The notes under the pieces are model-generated. The model did not search any database and had not been told where the DNA came from. It saw only the letters and a program-made list of their open reading frames with translations. Source: Treponema sp. (GTDB lineage Bacteria > Spirochaetota > Spirochaetia > Treponematales > Breznakiellaceae). Taken from it: DNA of 34,608 nucleotides. Numbering within the stretch: the stretch's first letter is position 1; every line of letters begins with the position of its first letter. Below are positions 25,231 to 33,360 of this stretch, in pieces. The stretch is from positions 1-34,608 of the forward strand of contig JAISNI010000076.1 in the NCBI GenBank assembly GCA_031276295.1. Direction: 5' to 3'. The position numbers and the translations under genes are program-made.

Positions 25231-26127
25231 ATGCCCCGTATAGGCCAGAGCGCCATTTTTTTATGCGCGGTACTCTGGAGTACCTCCGGCCTCTTCATCA
25301 AGCTCCTGGACTGGCATCCTGTCGTTATTGCCGGGAGCAGGAGTTTGGTCGCGGCCCTGTTTTTGTTGGGCGTCAGGCTGCTCTTCCCCCGAATGCGGCG
25401 CGGAAAGAATAACCTTGCGTATACCCTCGCAGGCGCTCTGACCTATGCGGCTACCATGCTGACCTTTGTCAGCGCCAATAAACTTACGTCTTCGGCAAAC
25501 GCCATTCTCCTCCAGTATACCGCTCCGGTATGGGCCGCCGTGCTTGGCGCGCTTATACTCAAGGAAAGACCGTATTGGGAACACTGGATAGCCCTTGTCA
25601 TGGTGATGGGCGGCCTTATCCTCTTCTTTAAGGATAGCCTTGGGCAGGGCCGTCTGGCCGGCGACTGTCTTGCCCTTGTTTCAGGCTTTTTCTTCGGCTT
25701 TCATTCCGTATGTTTAAGGTTGCAAAGGGAAGGGAACCCGCAGGATTCCCTCCTGTTTGCCCACGTTATATCGGCAGGTTTCGCCCTGCCTTTTCTCTTC
25801 TTTTTTCCTCCGGCCCTGAGCCTGCCCGCAACAGGCGCCGTACTCTTTATGGGAACCGTACAGATCGGTCTTGCGTCTTTTCTCTTTGCCTACGGCATCA
25901 AGCGGGTAACCGCAATCCAGGCCATGCTTACCGCCATGATAGAACCTATCCTCAATCCGGTATGGGTATTGCTTATCACCGGGGAAAAACCCGCGCTTTC
26001 GGCGCTCGCAGGCGGCGGGATCATCATCGCGGCGGTGGCGTTCTCCTCGATACTCGGCAGGAGGCGCGCTTCCCCTAGCAGTTTGTTGCGCTTCAGCGCA
26101 AAATCGTATAAAAATTCACGAAAGTGA
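25231..26127 (+). CDS. EamA-family (DMT) transporter with a repeat-encoded C-terminal tail
   Basis: The 298-residue protein has about ten membrane helices in two EamA halves, including SAIFLCAVLWSTSGLFIKLL, TSSANAILLQYTAPVWAA and MLTAMIEPILNPVW. Members export amino acids or other metabolites; the substrate is unknown. The family part ends near SILGRRRASP. The last 16 residues (SSLLRFSAKSYKNSRK) are encoded entirely by element copy 5, so the tail is an insertion product. Only a weak GGGAAG precedes the ATG. Convergent with queA. Confidence 0.9.
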   Translation: MPRIGQSAIFLCAVLWSTSGLFIKLLDWHPVVIAGSRSLVAALFLLGVRLLFPRMRRGKNNLAYTLAGALTYAATMLTFVSANKLTSSANAILLQYTAPVWAAVLGALILKERPYWEHWIALVMVMGGLILFFKDSLGQGRLAGDCLALVSGFFFGFHSVCLRLQREGNPQDSLLFAHVISAGFALPFLFFFPPALSLPATGAVLFMGTVQIGLASFLFAYGIKRVTAIQAMLTAMIEPILNPVWVLLITGEKPALSALAGGGIIIAAVAFSSILGRRRASPSSLLRFSAKSYKNSRK

Positions 26128-26176
26128 ATTTTTATACCTTGCAGACTGCATAAGCAGCCCCGATGCGACAGGCTGC
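26078..26176. mobile_element. MITE-like palindromic element, 99 nt (copy 5)
   Basis: The element starts GCAGTTTGTTGCGCTT and ends with the inverted counterpart GCGACAGGCTGC. It carries GTATAAAAATTCAC paired with GTGAATTTTTATAC at its centre. TA borders it on both sides (26076-26077 and 26177-26178), consistent with a TA target duplication. Compared with copy 6 it lacks about 40 nt containing two of the inner palindromes. It separates the convergent EamA and queA genes, encodes the EamA tail on one strand and forms the queA stop on the other. Confidence 0.82.
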
Positions 26177-27228
26177 TACAGGATCAGCATAGCATCCCCG
26201 TAGCTATAGAAGCGGTACTCCTGCCGTACCGCTTCGGCATAGCTTTCCAGGATGAATTCCCTGCCGGCAAAGGCTGAAACAAGCATGAGCAGGGTGGATT
26301 CCGGCGTGTGGAAATTGGTAAACAGGGCGTCAACGACCTTGAAAGTATAGCCAGGGTAGATGAAGATCGAGGTACTCCCCTCCCCCCGCTGTAAGAAACC
26401 GTCCTTCCAGGCGGATTCCAGGGTACGGACGCAGGTGGTCCCTACCGCGGCTATCTTCCGCCTTTCGGCCTTGGCCTTCTCAATAAGGGCGGCGGTTTCC
26501 TCGGCAATATCGAACGCTTCTTCGTGCATAAGGTGATCCTCTATATTATCCGCACGGACAGGCAGAAAAGTTCCCAAGCCCACATGGAGGGTAACAAACG
26601 CCGTTTCTATGCCGCGGGCGCGCAGACGGTCAATGAGTTCTTCCGTAAAATGCAGCCCCGCCGTGGGGGCCGCGATGGATTTACCTTCGTCATTACCGGA
26701 ATCGCTTCGGGAGTAAACCGTCTGATAGCGTTCGCCGTCCAGAGGCGTATCCTCACGCTTGATATAGGGCGGAAGGGGAATACGGCCGTAGGTTTCAAGC
26801 CATCCGTCGTCAATAACGCGGTCAAAGCGGAGTAACCGCTCCCCTCCTCCGCCCTCGGCAATCTCCGCTTCCGCAACGATATTCCCCCGTGTATCGAAAA
26901 AATCATAGACGCTACCGGGCCGCCGCCGTTTGGCCCGCTGAACCATGACCTTCCAGGTATGGGGATCGGATCTTTTAACCAGCAGGAACTGGGTTTTTAC
27001 ACCGCTTGAACGGGAAATGCCGTAGAGCCGCGCCTTCCGTACCCGTGAATTGTTGAATACAAGGACGGTTCCCGGCTCCAGAAGCTCAGGCAGGCTGCCC
27101 ATCATGCAATGGGCGAGGCTACGCCCGGAACGGTCCAGCACCATGAGCCTGTCCTGCCCCCGCAGGGGCGCGGGATACCGGGCGATAAACCGCTCCGGCA
27201 ATTCAAAGGAAAAATCGCTGCGTTTCAC
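26176..27228 (-). CDS. queA: tRNA preQ1(34) S-adenosylmethionine ribosyltransferase-isomerase
   Basis: QueA transfers and isomerises the ribosyl group of SAM onto preQ1 at the tRNA wobble position, giving epoxyqueuosine. The 350-residue protein begins FELPERFIARYPAPLRGQDR and shows FNNSRVRKARLYG, IAAPTAGLHFTEEL, TLHVGLGTFLPV, HEEAFDI, VGTTCVRTLES and the ending FYSYGDAMLIL, so it is full length. The start is a GTG 9 nt after the ruvB stop, with TAAGGCAG as a modest site. The two genes form an operon. The TAG stop is formed at the junction with element copy 5. Confidence 0.98.
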   Translation of the reverse strand: MKRSDFSFELPERFIARYPAPLRGQDRLMVLDRSGRSLAHCMMGSLPELLEPGTVLVFNNSRVRKARLYGISRSSGVKTQFLLVKRSDPHTWKVMVQRAKRRRPGSVYDFFDTRGNIVAEAEIAEGGGGERLLRFDRVIDDGWLETYGRIPLPPYIKREDTPLDGERYQTVYSRSDSGNDEGKSIAAPTAGLHFTEELIDRLRARGIETAFVTLHVGLGTFLPVRADNIEDHLMHEEAFDIAEETAALIEKAKAERRKIAAVGTTCVRTLESAWKDGFLQRGEGSTSIFIYPGYTFKVVDALFTNFHTPESTLLMLVSAFAGREFILESYAEAVRQEYRFYSYGDAMLIL

Positions 27229-27237
27229 GTAACTGCC

Positions 27238-28371
27238 TTAGAATAGCCCCGGTTCCTCCGGCCTCCGATCACGGCCAAGTTTAAGGTGTTCGTAGGCCAG
27301 GGCGGTAACCATTCTGCCGCGGGGGGTTCTCTGGATAAGGCCGGCCTGGATGAGAAAAGGTTCGTAGTAATCTTCCAGGGTCTCTATCGATTCGCCTATA
27401 GAAATAGCCAGGGTTTCCGCGCCGACCGGCCCTCCCTTGTACCGTTCGATGATCATGCGCAAAATTTCCCGATCATGCTTTTCAAGGCCCAGTTCGTCTA
27501 TTTCGAGCCGGCTTAGCCCCTCCTCGACAACCTTTCTGGTGATGGTTTCCTCGTGCCAAGCCTGGGCAAAATCCCGCATACGGCGGAGCAGGCGGTTTAC
27601 TACACGGGGCGTTCCCCGGGAAGAACGGGCAAGGCGGGCCGCCGCGTCGTCATCAATTTTTACCTTGAAGATACCCGCCGAACGGCGGACTATGGCTTCC
27701 ACATCGGTCTGTTCGTAGAAAGAAAAATGACAGGTTATACCAAAGCGACTTATAAGGGGGCTTGCCACGTTGCCTGCCTTGGTGGTTGCCCCGATCAGGG
27801 TAAAAGGCTTAACGGGAAGCCGCATGGTACGCGCTCCCGGCCCCTGCCCTATTATCCAGTCGATTTCGTAGTCCTCCATTGCGATATAGAGCATCTCCTC
27901 TATGGCCGGTTTAAGGCGGTGTATCTCGTCAATGAAAAACACGGTCTTATCGGTTACCGCCGTAAGTATCCCCACCAGATCCTTTGCCTTTTCCATGGCG
28001 GGGGCTATGGTGTGGACAAAATCCACCCCCAGTTCACCCGCCACCACCTGGGCAAGGGTGGTTTTTCCAAGGCCCGGCGGCCCAATCAGAAAGAGATGAT
28101 CCAGGGCCTCGTTCCGTTCCCTGGCCGCTTTGATAAAGATGCCGAGATTCTCCTTAACAGCCCGCTGCCCCAGGAATTCCCGGAGGGAACGAGGGCGCAG
28201 CATCCCGTCGGCGTCGTCTTCCGCCCTTCTTTCCGGGCGGGCCAGACCGGAAGACGGCGCGGGGGCGCGCGCTCCCGTTTGCGGGGCCTCCTGTTCCGCG
28301 TTTAGTTTCTCCCCGCCCTGTGCCGCCTGTGCCGCCTGTACCGCAGACCGTGTTGCCCGTGCTTTTGCCAT
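27238..28371 (-). CDS. ruvB: Holliday junction branch-migration ATPase RuvB
   Basis: RuvB is the hexameric AAA+ motor that, with RuvA, moves Holliday junctions. The 377-residue protein has Walker [12 protein letters not shown], Walker [10 protein letters not shown], the sensor region [19 protein letters not shown], and a C-terminal winged helix ending [17 protein letters not shown] low-complexity Ala/Gln/Pro-rich N-terminal extension of about 50 residues precedes [12 protein letters not shown], longer than in E. coli RuvB. The ATG at 28371 is chosen. No Shine-Dalgarno is visible; a strong promoter ends 5 nt upstream. ruvA is separate, near 33.4-34.0 kb. Confidence 0.98.
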   Translation of the reverse strand: MAKARATRSAVQAAQAAQGGEKLNAEQEAPQTGARAPAPSSGLARPERRAEDDADGMLRPRSLREFLGQRAVKENLGIFIKAARERNEALDHLFLIGPPGLGKTTLAQVVAGELGVDFVHTIAPAMEKAKDLVGILTAVTDKTVFFIDEIHRLKPAIEEMLYIAMEDYEIDWIIGQGPGARTMRLPVKPFTLIGATTKAGNVASPLISRFGITCHFSFYEQTDVEAIVRRSAGIFKVKIDDDAAARLARSSRGTPRVVNRLLRRMRDFAQAWHEETITRKVVEEGLSRLEIDELGLEKHDREILRMIIERYKGGPVGAETLAISIGESIETLEDYYEPFLIQAGLIQRTPRGRMVTALAYEHLKLGRDRRPEEPGLF

Positions 28372-28376
28372 AATCA

Positions 28377-28406
28377 ACTATAACCCAATACGAACAGGAT
28401 TTTCAA
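28377..28406 (-). promoter_or_regulatory. Promoter of ruvB-queA
   Basis: TTGAAA (28401-28406), 18 nt, TATAGT (28377-28382), then 5 nt to the ruvB ATG. Element copy 6 lies 69 nt upstream of the -35 box. Confidence 0.75.
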
Positions 28407-28474
28407 GCGCGCCGCCTGATGATTTTTCCGGCCTACAAGGGTCGTTTATCCTGTCCTGCGGCGCTTATTCCCTA

Positions 28475-28613
28475 GCAGCCTGTTGCACTTGTAGATTTTT
28501 TGCATGTTCATGCAAAAAATCCCGATTATCGGGGCTGCTTATGCAGTTTGCAGGTATAAAAATTCACTAAAGTGAATTTTTATACAATTTTGCGCTGAAG
28601 CGCAACAAACTGC
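28475..28613. mobile_element. MITE-like palindromic element, 139 nt, fullest copy (copy 6)
   Basis: The ends are near-identical inverted repeats: GCAGCCTGTTGCACTT at one and GCAGTTTGTTGCGCTT (reversed) at the other, 13 of 16 positions alike. Between them lie nested palindromes: GATTTTTTGCATG with CATGCAAAAAATC; CCCGAT with ATCGGG; GTATAAAAATTCACT with AGTGAATTTTTATAC; TTGCGCT with AGCGCAA. TA precedes the left end; TG follows the right end. No coding capacity is present. It lies between ruvB and the second EamA gene. Confidence 0.88.
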
Positions 28614-28619
28614 TGGCGA

Positions 28620-29546
28620 TTATTCCTTCATGGCAAGATACACCCCCGCAAGCACCAGCGCGGCCCCGGCCCACTGGACAGGATTGAGGTGTTCCCCCAG
28701 CATGAAAAAACCCGCGACAACCGTAACTACGGGGACAAAATTGAGGAAAAGCGCGGAGAGCGGGATCCCCAAGACCGCCAGGGATTGGGCGTAGAACCGG
28801 TAGGCGAGGGCGGAACAGAAGATGCCCAGAAAAGCGGTATGCACGGCGGATACGAGGTCGGGGCTGCCCCAGCGGGGGAATTCGATGATCGCAAAGGGAA
28901 TGAAGGCGAGGAAGCCGAAGACCGTCTGCCAAAACACAATGTAAATGCGGGAACGGCGGCCGAAGAGGGGCCGTGAAAGAAAGCAATAGGCTACCCAACT
29001 GAGGGCCGCGCCGGCCATACACAGATACCCAAGGACATTTCCGCCTCCCGGAAGAGGAGCCGAACCATGAGCGGTCAGGGCAACCCCAATCATGGAGATG
29101 AGCGCGCCCAGCCAGCGCCGGCCTCTTATCCGCGGCGGCGCCCCTCCGGATGCGGGCGCTTCCCCCCGCTTCTTTCCAAGAGGCGCGAACTTTCCTCCCA
29201 GCCATTCCGCAGCCAGGGTAAGCGCCGGGATAGACGCAACGATGATCGACGCTTCCGAGGCGCTTATCAGGCCGAGCCCGGTATTCTCAAAGAAAAAATA
29301 GAGCGTTACCCCCGTAAGTCCCGCCCCAATGAGCAAGGGAAGGTCCCCGGCTTTAAGTTCTTCCCGTAAGGCGGAACGGCTCTTTATAAAAACAAGAACC
29401 GCCGACGCCAGGGCAAAACGAATCGCGCCCAGGGACATAGGGGGGAAGACCGTTCCCGCGATTTTTGTGGAGACAAAGGAGACTCCCCACAATAAAATAC
29501 AGACGATAAGGGCAAAAAGAGCCTTGGAACGTTCAGTCATACTCAC
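28620..29546 (-). CDS. EamA-family (DMT) transporter (2)
   Basis: The 308-residue membrane protein has about ten helices in two EamA halves, for example ALIVCILLWGVSFVSTKIAG and GLGLISASEASIIVASIPAL, then FCSALAYRFYAQSLAVLGI and WAGAALVLAGVYLAM. A hydrophilic Gly/Arg-rich loop of about 25 residues separates the halves. The substrate is unknown; it is a distant paralogue of the gene at 25231. Two starts are possible: GTG at 29546, 5 nt after a good -10 box (leaderless), or ATG at 29540. The stop is 6 nt from element copy 6. Confidence 0.92.
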   Translation of the reverse strand: MSMTERSKALFALIVCILLWGVSFVSTKIAGTVFPPMSLGAIRFALASAVLVFIKSRSALREELKAGDLPLLIGAGLTGVTLYFFFENTGLGLISASEASIIVASIPALTLAAEWLGGKFAPLGKKRGEAPASGGAPPRIRGRRWLGALISMIGVALTAHGSAPLPGGGNVLGYLCMAGAALSWVAYCFLSRPLFGRRSRIYIVFWQTVFGFLAFIPFAIIEFPRWGSPDLVSAVHTAFLGIFCSALAYRFYAQSLAVLGIPLSALFLNFVPVVTVVAGFFMLGEHLNPVQWAGAALVLAGVYLAMKE

Positions 29547-29551
29547 CCTGA

Positions 29552-29580
29552 ACAGTACACAGAACCCGCCGCCGCGTCAA
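29552..29580 (-). promoter_or_regulatory. Promoter of the second EamA gene
   Basis: TTGACG (29575-29580), 17 nt, TACTGT (29552-29557). The GTG start lies 5 nt downstream and the alternative ATG 11 nt downstream. Confidence 0.65.
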
Positions 29581-29628
29581 CAGCGGGGGAACACGGAGAC
29601 ATGGCCAAAGAAAAACCGTTCGTTCGTA

Positions 29629-30825
29629 TCATACGGGGCCGGTGCGCCCCTTCTCCTTACCGGGTAAGATAATCCCGCCGGCAAAAACCGTAAGAGGCGC
29701 GACGAGGACAAGGCCGAAACAGCCCACCAGGGTATGCACCGTCTCGGAGGAAACCCAGACCATGTTGATAACGTTTTCGAGAGGAATCCCCTGGGCGATG
29801 AAGGTCATGATCATGGCCGTGTATTCCGCCGAATATGCCAGAAGCAGGGTGGTACTCATGGTTCCCGCCACGTGGCGGGACACGGAAACTCCGCTTTTAA
29901 TGAGGTTGAGGCGGCTTACGGCGGGGTACTGCTTCTTGATCTCGTCCATAGCCGAGGCAATGTCCATAGAAAGATCCATCATGGCCCCCGAAGACGCAAG
30001 AAAGATGCCGGAGATAAAAAGATGCGCCAGGTTCAGGTGGGTGTACCCCGAATAGAGCAGGGATTCGGCAAAGGGCCGCACGGCCCCGTGTATCTTGAAC
30101 CAGTAGGTAAAGAAAAAAGCCAGGAGGGAGGTGAGAAGCACGCCTCCCATAGAGCCGGCAAACGCGGTAACCCCCCGGCGGGTGAGCCCTCCCACAAGGA
30201 AGATGATAACCGCGGTTAAGAGAGCGGTTAAAAGCACCGAGGCAAATATCGGGTCCCAGCCCCGCAGCATGGCGGGGAAGAGGACGCGGATCAAAGCCGC
30301 CGCGGTAAACACAAAAGAAATAACTATCTTCACCCCCATCCATCCCATGACAAAGATGATGAAAAGGAAAAACAGCGCGCAGAGGAACACCGTCTTGCCG
30401 GTGCGGTAATGATCGTAGACCTGGGCGTGGCTGAGCGAGCCGTTTTCTTCCGAGACGCTCACTATCACCAGTACCGAATCCCCGGGCGAAAAGATTTTGT
30501 CCAGTTCGATTTTACCCATAAGGTTATTTGAGCCGGAAAAGACCTGTCCTTTAAACCTCCCCGAACGGATCTCCACCTCAAGCTGCTGTTCGCCCTGTTT
30601 TACCGGGCCTATGCTTATAAGCCGCTCGTTATTCACTTCGATAATCCTGCCCCGCGCCCGCTCTCCGCCCGCCGCACCAGCCCCTTCAAATCCCGTCGGA
30701 AGGATAAAAAACAGAAGGGTCAACAAAACGGATATCAATACAAAAATCATATCCCTCCGCGGCTCATGTATTCTCCGCCGCGGCAGCCCATTCTGATCTT
30801 CTGCTTTTAGTTCTATACCCGTCAT
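29629..30825 (-). CDS. YibE/F family membrane protein
   Basis: The 398-residue protein has an N-terminal signal/anchor helix (FVLISVLLTLLFFILP), an extracytoplasmic domain of about 80 residues, then about eight helices. Family features include GWDPIFASVLLTALLTAVIIFLVGG read as separate helices, LLTSLLAFFFTYWF, and a SSGAMMDLSMDIASAM motif. The biological role is not known. The ATG at 30825 is chosen because GGGAGGG lies just upstream; an earlier in-frame ATG has no site. It begins 19 nt after the alkaline phosphatase stop, so the two are probably co-transcribed. Confidence 0.9.
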   Translation of the reverse strand: MTGIELKAEDQNGLPRRRIHEPRRDMIFVLISVLLTLLFFILPTGFEGAGAAGGERARGRIIEVNNERLISIGPVKQGEQQLEVEIRSGRFKGQVFSGSNNLMGKIELDKIFSPGDSVLVIVSVSEENGSLSHAQVYDHYRTGKTVFLCALFFLFIIFVMGWMGVKIVISFVFTAAALIRVLFPAMLRGWDPIFASVLLTALLTAVIIFLVGGLTRRGVTAFAGSMGGVLLTSLLAFFFTYWFKIHGAVRPFAESLLYSGYTHLNLAHLFISGIFLASSGAMMDLSMDIASAMDEIKKQYPAVSRLNLIKSGVSVSRHVAGTMSTTLLLAYSAEYTAMIMTFIAQGIPLENVINMVWVSSETVHTLVGCFGLVLVAPLTVFAGGIILPGKEKGRTGPV

Positions 30826-30844
30826 AGTCAACCCTCCCATTTTT

Positions 30845-32359
30845 TTACAGCGTAAGGTTCATCGCCGAGATGAGCTTTCTGAAAATATCGGTGTTGTCGT
30901 AATAACCGCTGAAAAGCTCCTGGTGGACGCCCGCGGCAAAGGTGCTGACCGGAACGCCGGTATGGGCGTAGGAAGTCCAGCCTATACCCGCGGTCTGGTT
31001 CATTATCTGGGTGATCTTCACCGTAAGGGGTTCGTAGCCGCCGTAGAGGAGGTACTGATCCTCCGCAACCGGACGTTCAATCTCGTCCCCCATAGAACGC
31101 CGGAAGGCGAATTCAAGCTGCTCCTTCTGGAAGTCCGAAAGGCTGTTGTAGTCCAGACCGAAGGCGTCCCGTATCGCGGGGATAAGATCGGCCGGTTTCG
31201 CCTGAACCCTGGGGGTGTTTTTCTTGTAGGGGATGAGGACTTCATTGTTAAAGGCGATGAAGGATTTCTTTTGCAGGGCAACCTTGTCAAAGAAGGTGCT
31301 GTACTGGGTTCCCGCAAAACCTATGGTCATTCCGCCGGTCTCATGGTCGCCGGTAACGATGATGAGGGTTTCCTCTGGGTGCGCCTGGGCAAAATCAAGC
31401 GCCTCCTTGACGGCGTTGTCAAAGGCGATAACATCGTGGATGGCCGCTCCCGCGTCGTTGGCGTGGCAGGCCCAGTCGATCTTCCCGCCTTCAACGGACA
31501 TGAAAAAGCCCCTGGGGTTGTCTTCGAGAAGCTCAATCCCCTTGCGGGTATAGTCCGCGAGGGAAAGATCGCCGCTTTTGCGGTCCAACTCATAGGGCAT
31601 AGAGCCTGAATCCTGGAGAGTCGCGTTTACGGCGAGCACTTTACCCGCGCCGGGCTTTAATGCGTTAAAATCCTCCCTGGAATTGACGTAGGTATAGCCC
31701 TCTTCCTTCGCCATCCGTATCACATCGATCTGGTCCTTGTTCTTTCCCGTAGGCTGCAAGAGGCCGCCGCCCGCAAAGTATTCAAAGCCGCTTTTTACCA
31801 TCTGGACTGCGATGTCGTAGTAGTTGCTCCGGGAAGGGACCTTGGCGAAGAAGCCCGCGGGGGTCGCGTGGTCAAGGGTAACGCTGGAGACCACGCCGAC
31901 TTTCATCCCCGCCTCGTGCGCGTATTCGGCAATGGTCTTGAAGCGTTGCTTTTTCGCCGGGTCCATATTGAGAACTCCGCTTAAGGTCTTGTTCCCCGTA
32001 GCAATGGCCGTTATCGCTGAGGCGGAATCGGTGATAAAGGTTCCCGCATCATAGGTGGTGGTAAGCCCCGATACCGGAAACCTGGTAAAGCCCAGCTTGG
32101 TGATGCCGATGTCCTTGGAAGATCGGGCGGTGGTATAGACCTCCGTAGAGCTGATTTGGGCCATAGCCATTCCGTCCCCGATAAAGAGGAACACGTATTT
32201 GGCCTGTCCCGACCGGGCCGTGGCGGTATTCCGTTCCGTCCCGTCGGATGAGGCCCGCGCCGACACGGATTGGGCGGCAAACATAACGAGAAGGGCGCCT
32301 ATAAGAAAACCCTTCGTCCATACCGGAAGCATAGTCCGGTTTTTCACATCTTTCATCAT
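30845..32359 (-). CDS. phoA: Alkaline phosphatase
   Basis: The 504-residue exported phosphomonoesterase has a signal peptide to about residue 34 (FLIGALLVMFAAQSVSA). Active-site features are the metal-binding Asp62 in FIGDGM, the nucleophile Ser112 in DSASAITA, SSVTLDHATPAGFFA, DWACHANDAGAAIHD, VTGDHETGGM and YAHTGVPVSTFAAG. It should release phosphate from organic esters in the periplasm. GAGGAG lies 7 nt before the first of two adjacent ATG codons. It is followed by yibE/F in the same direction and diverges from pdxK. No Pho-box-like direct repeat was recognised in the 176-nt upstream gap. Confidence 0.96.
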   Translation of the reverse strand: MMKDVKNRTMLPVWTKGFLIGALLVMFAAQSVSARASSDGTERNTATARSGQAKYVFLFIGDGMAMAQISSTEVYTTARSSKDIGITKLGFTRFPVSGLTTTYDAGTFITDSASAITAIATGNKTLSGVLNMDPAKKQRFKTIAEYAHEAGMKVGVVSSVTLDHATPAGFFAKVPSRSNYYDIAVQMVKSGFEYFAGGGLLQPTGKNKDQIDVIRMAKEEGYTYVNSREDFNALKPGAGKVLAVNATLQDSGSMPYELDRKSGDLSLADYTRKGIELLEDNPRGFFMSVEGGKIDWACHANDAGAAIHDVIAFDNAVKEALDFAQAHPEETLIIVTGDHETGGMTIGFAGTQYSTFFDKVALQKKSFIAFNNEVLIPYKKNTPRVQAKPADLIPAIRDAFGLDYNSLSDFQKEQLEFAFRRSMGDEIERPVAEDQYLLYGGYEPLTVKITQIMNQTAGIGWTSYAHTGVPVSTFAAGVHQELFSGYYDNTDIFRKLISAMNLTL

Positions 32360-32479
32360 GGTATTACTCCTCGGAGTTTAAGATTAAAGATATTATGAAT
32401 GATATTTGTTAAAGATCTATGTGAAGACGGTAAAATTACGATAAGAAATTTCCGACCGTGAACCGCGTGTATCGACTTA

Positions 32480-32507
32480 TTTACAGGATTCTGCTAACGT
32501 ATACACT
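32480..32507 (+). promoter_or_regulatory. Probable promoter of the pyridoxine kinase gene
   Basis: TTTACA (32480-32485), 16 nt, TACACT (32502-32507), then about 28 nt to the ATG with GGGAGAGG as the ribosome-binding site. Confidence 0.5.
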
Positions 32508-32535
32508 ACTTTAACACGAAACCGGGAGAGGTTGT

Positions 32536-33360
32536 ATGATAAAGATTGCGACGATTGCGGGTTCCGATGCGTCAGGCGGCGCGGGACTGGAAGCGGATCT
32601 AAAAACCTTTGAGGAATACGGAATGTACGGCATGGCCGCGGTAACCTTAATCGCGGCTATGGATAGCCGGCATGAATGGGCCCATAAGGTGTTTCCGGTT
32701 GCCGAGGATGCGCTTCGCGCCCAGTTGGAAACGGTGTTCCGCGGTGTGGGGGTAGACACGGTAAAATCGGGGATGCTCGGCACGTTCTATGCCGTTGAAC
32801 TTGCGGCAGAGTACCTTGACGCCTGGCATATCAGAAACTACGTGCTCGATCCGGTGATGATATGCAAGGGGGCCGAGGCCCTGAACCCCGAATTGAACGT
32901 GGTAATCGCGGAAAAACTGTTGCCCCTGGCCGAACTGGTAACGCCGAATCTCTTTGAGGCCGCGCAGCTTGCGGGAATGAGGGAAGTTGCAAGCATTGAA
33001 CAGATGAGGGAAGCCGCCCGCATTATTGCCGGTAAAGGGGCGCGGAACGTCTTTATCAAAGGCGGCTCCAAGCTGCACGAAATCGAAGCCGGTACGCCTA
33101 AGGCCCTCGACTTACTCTACGACGGCAGGGACTTTCATCTTATAGAAGACGAGCTCTTTGACACCGCATGGACCCACGGAGCGGGCTGTACCGTATCCGC
33201 GGCGGCTGCGGCGGGCATCGCGCGCGGGCTTTCCGTCCACGACGCCGTTCTATCGGCGAAAAGATTCATCACCGAAAGCCTCCGCCGCAGTTTCGCCCTT
33301 AACCGGTGGGTAGGCCCCGGAAACCCAAGCGGCTGGCGCGCCGGGCATCTTTTCCGTTAA
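32536..33360 (+). CDS. pdxK: Pyridoxine/pyridoxal kinase of the ThiD-like type
   Basis: The 274-residue ribokinase-family enzyme would phosphorylate B6 vitamers to feed PLP synthesis; HMP kinase (ThiD) activity is the main alternative because the families are similar. Visible motifs are AGSDASGGAGLEADLKTF, VKSGMLGT, VLDPVMICKG, LVTPNLFEA, IKGGS and the anion-hole/catalytic TWTHGAGCT. VMICKG resembles Gram-positive PdxK enzymes. GGGAGAGG precedes the ATG. Convergent with ruvA, whose stop lies directly next to its own. No thiamin genes were seen nearby. Confidence 0.87.
   Translation: MIKIATIAGSDASGGAGLEADLKTFEEYGMYGMAAVTLIAAMDSRHEWAHKVFPVAEDALRAQLETVFRGVGVDTVKSGMLGTFYAVELAAEYLDAWHIRNYVLDPVMICKGAEALNPELNVVIAEKLLPLAELVTPNLFEAAQLAGMREVASIEQMREAARIIAGKGARNVFIKGGSKLHEIEAGTPKALDLLYDGRDFHLIEDELFDTAWTHGAGCTVSAAAAAGIARGLSVHDAVLSAKRFITESLRRSFALNRWVGPGNPSGWRAGHLFR

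Noticed and set aside
27553-28305. 250-codon open frame on the plus strand
   Set aside because: It is antisense to ruvB, whose identity is certain.
26076-28614. Two related repeats considered as a CRISPR-like array
   Set aside because: Copies are about 2.3 kb apart with whole genes between them, vary in length, and there are no spacers or cas genes.
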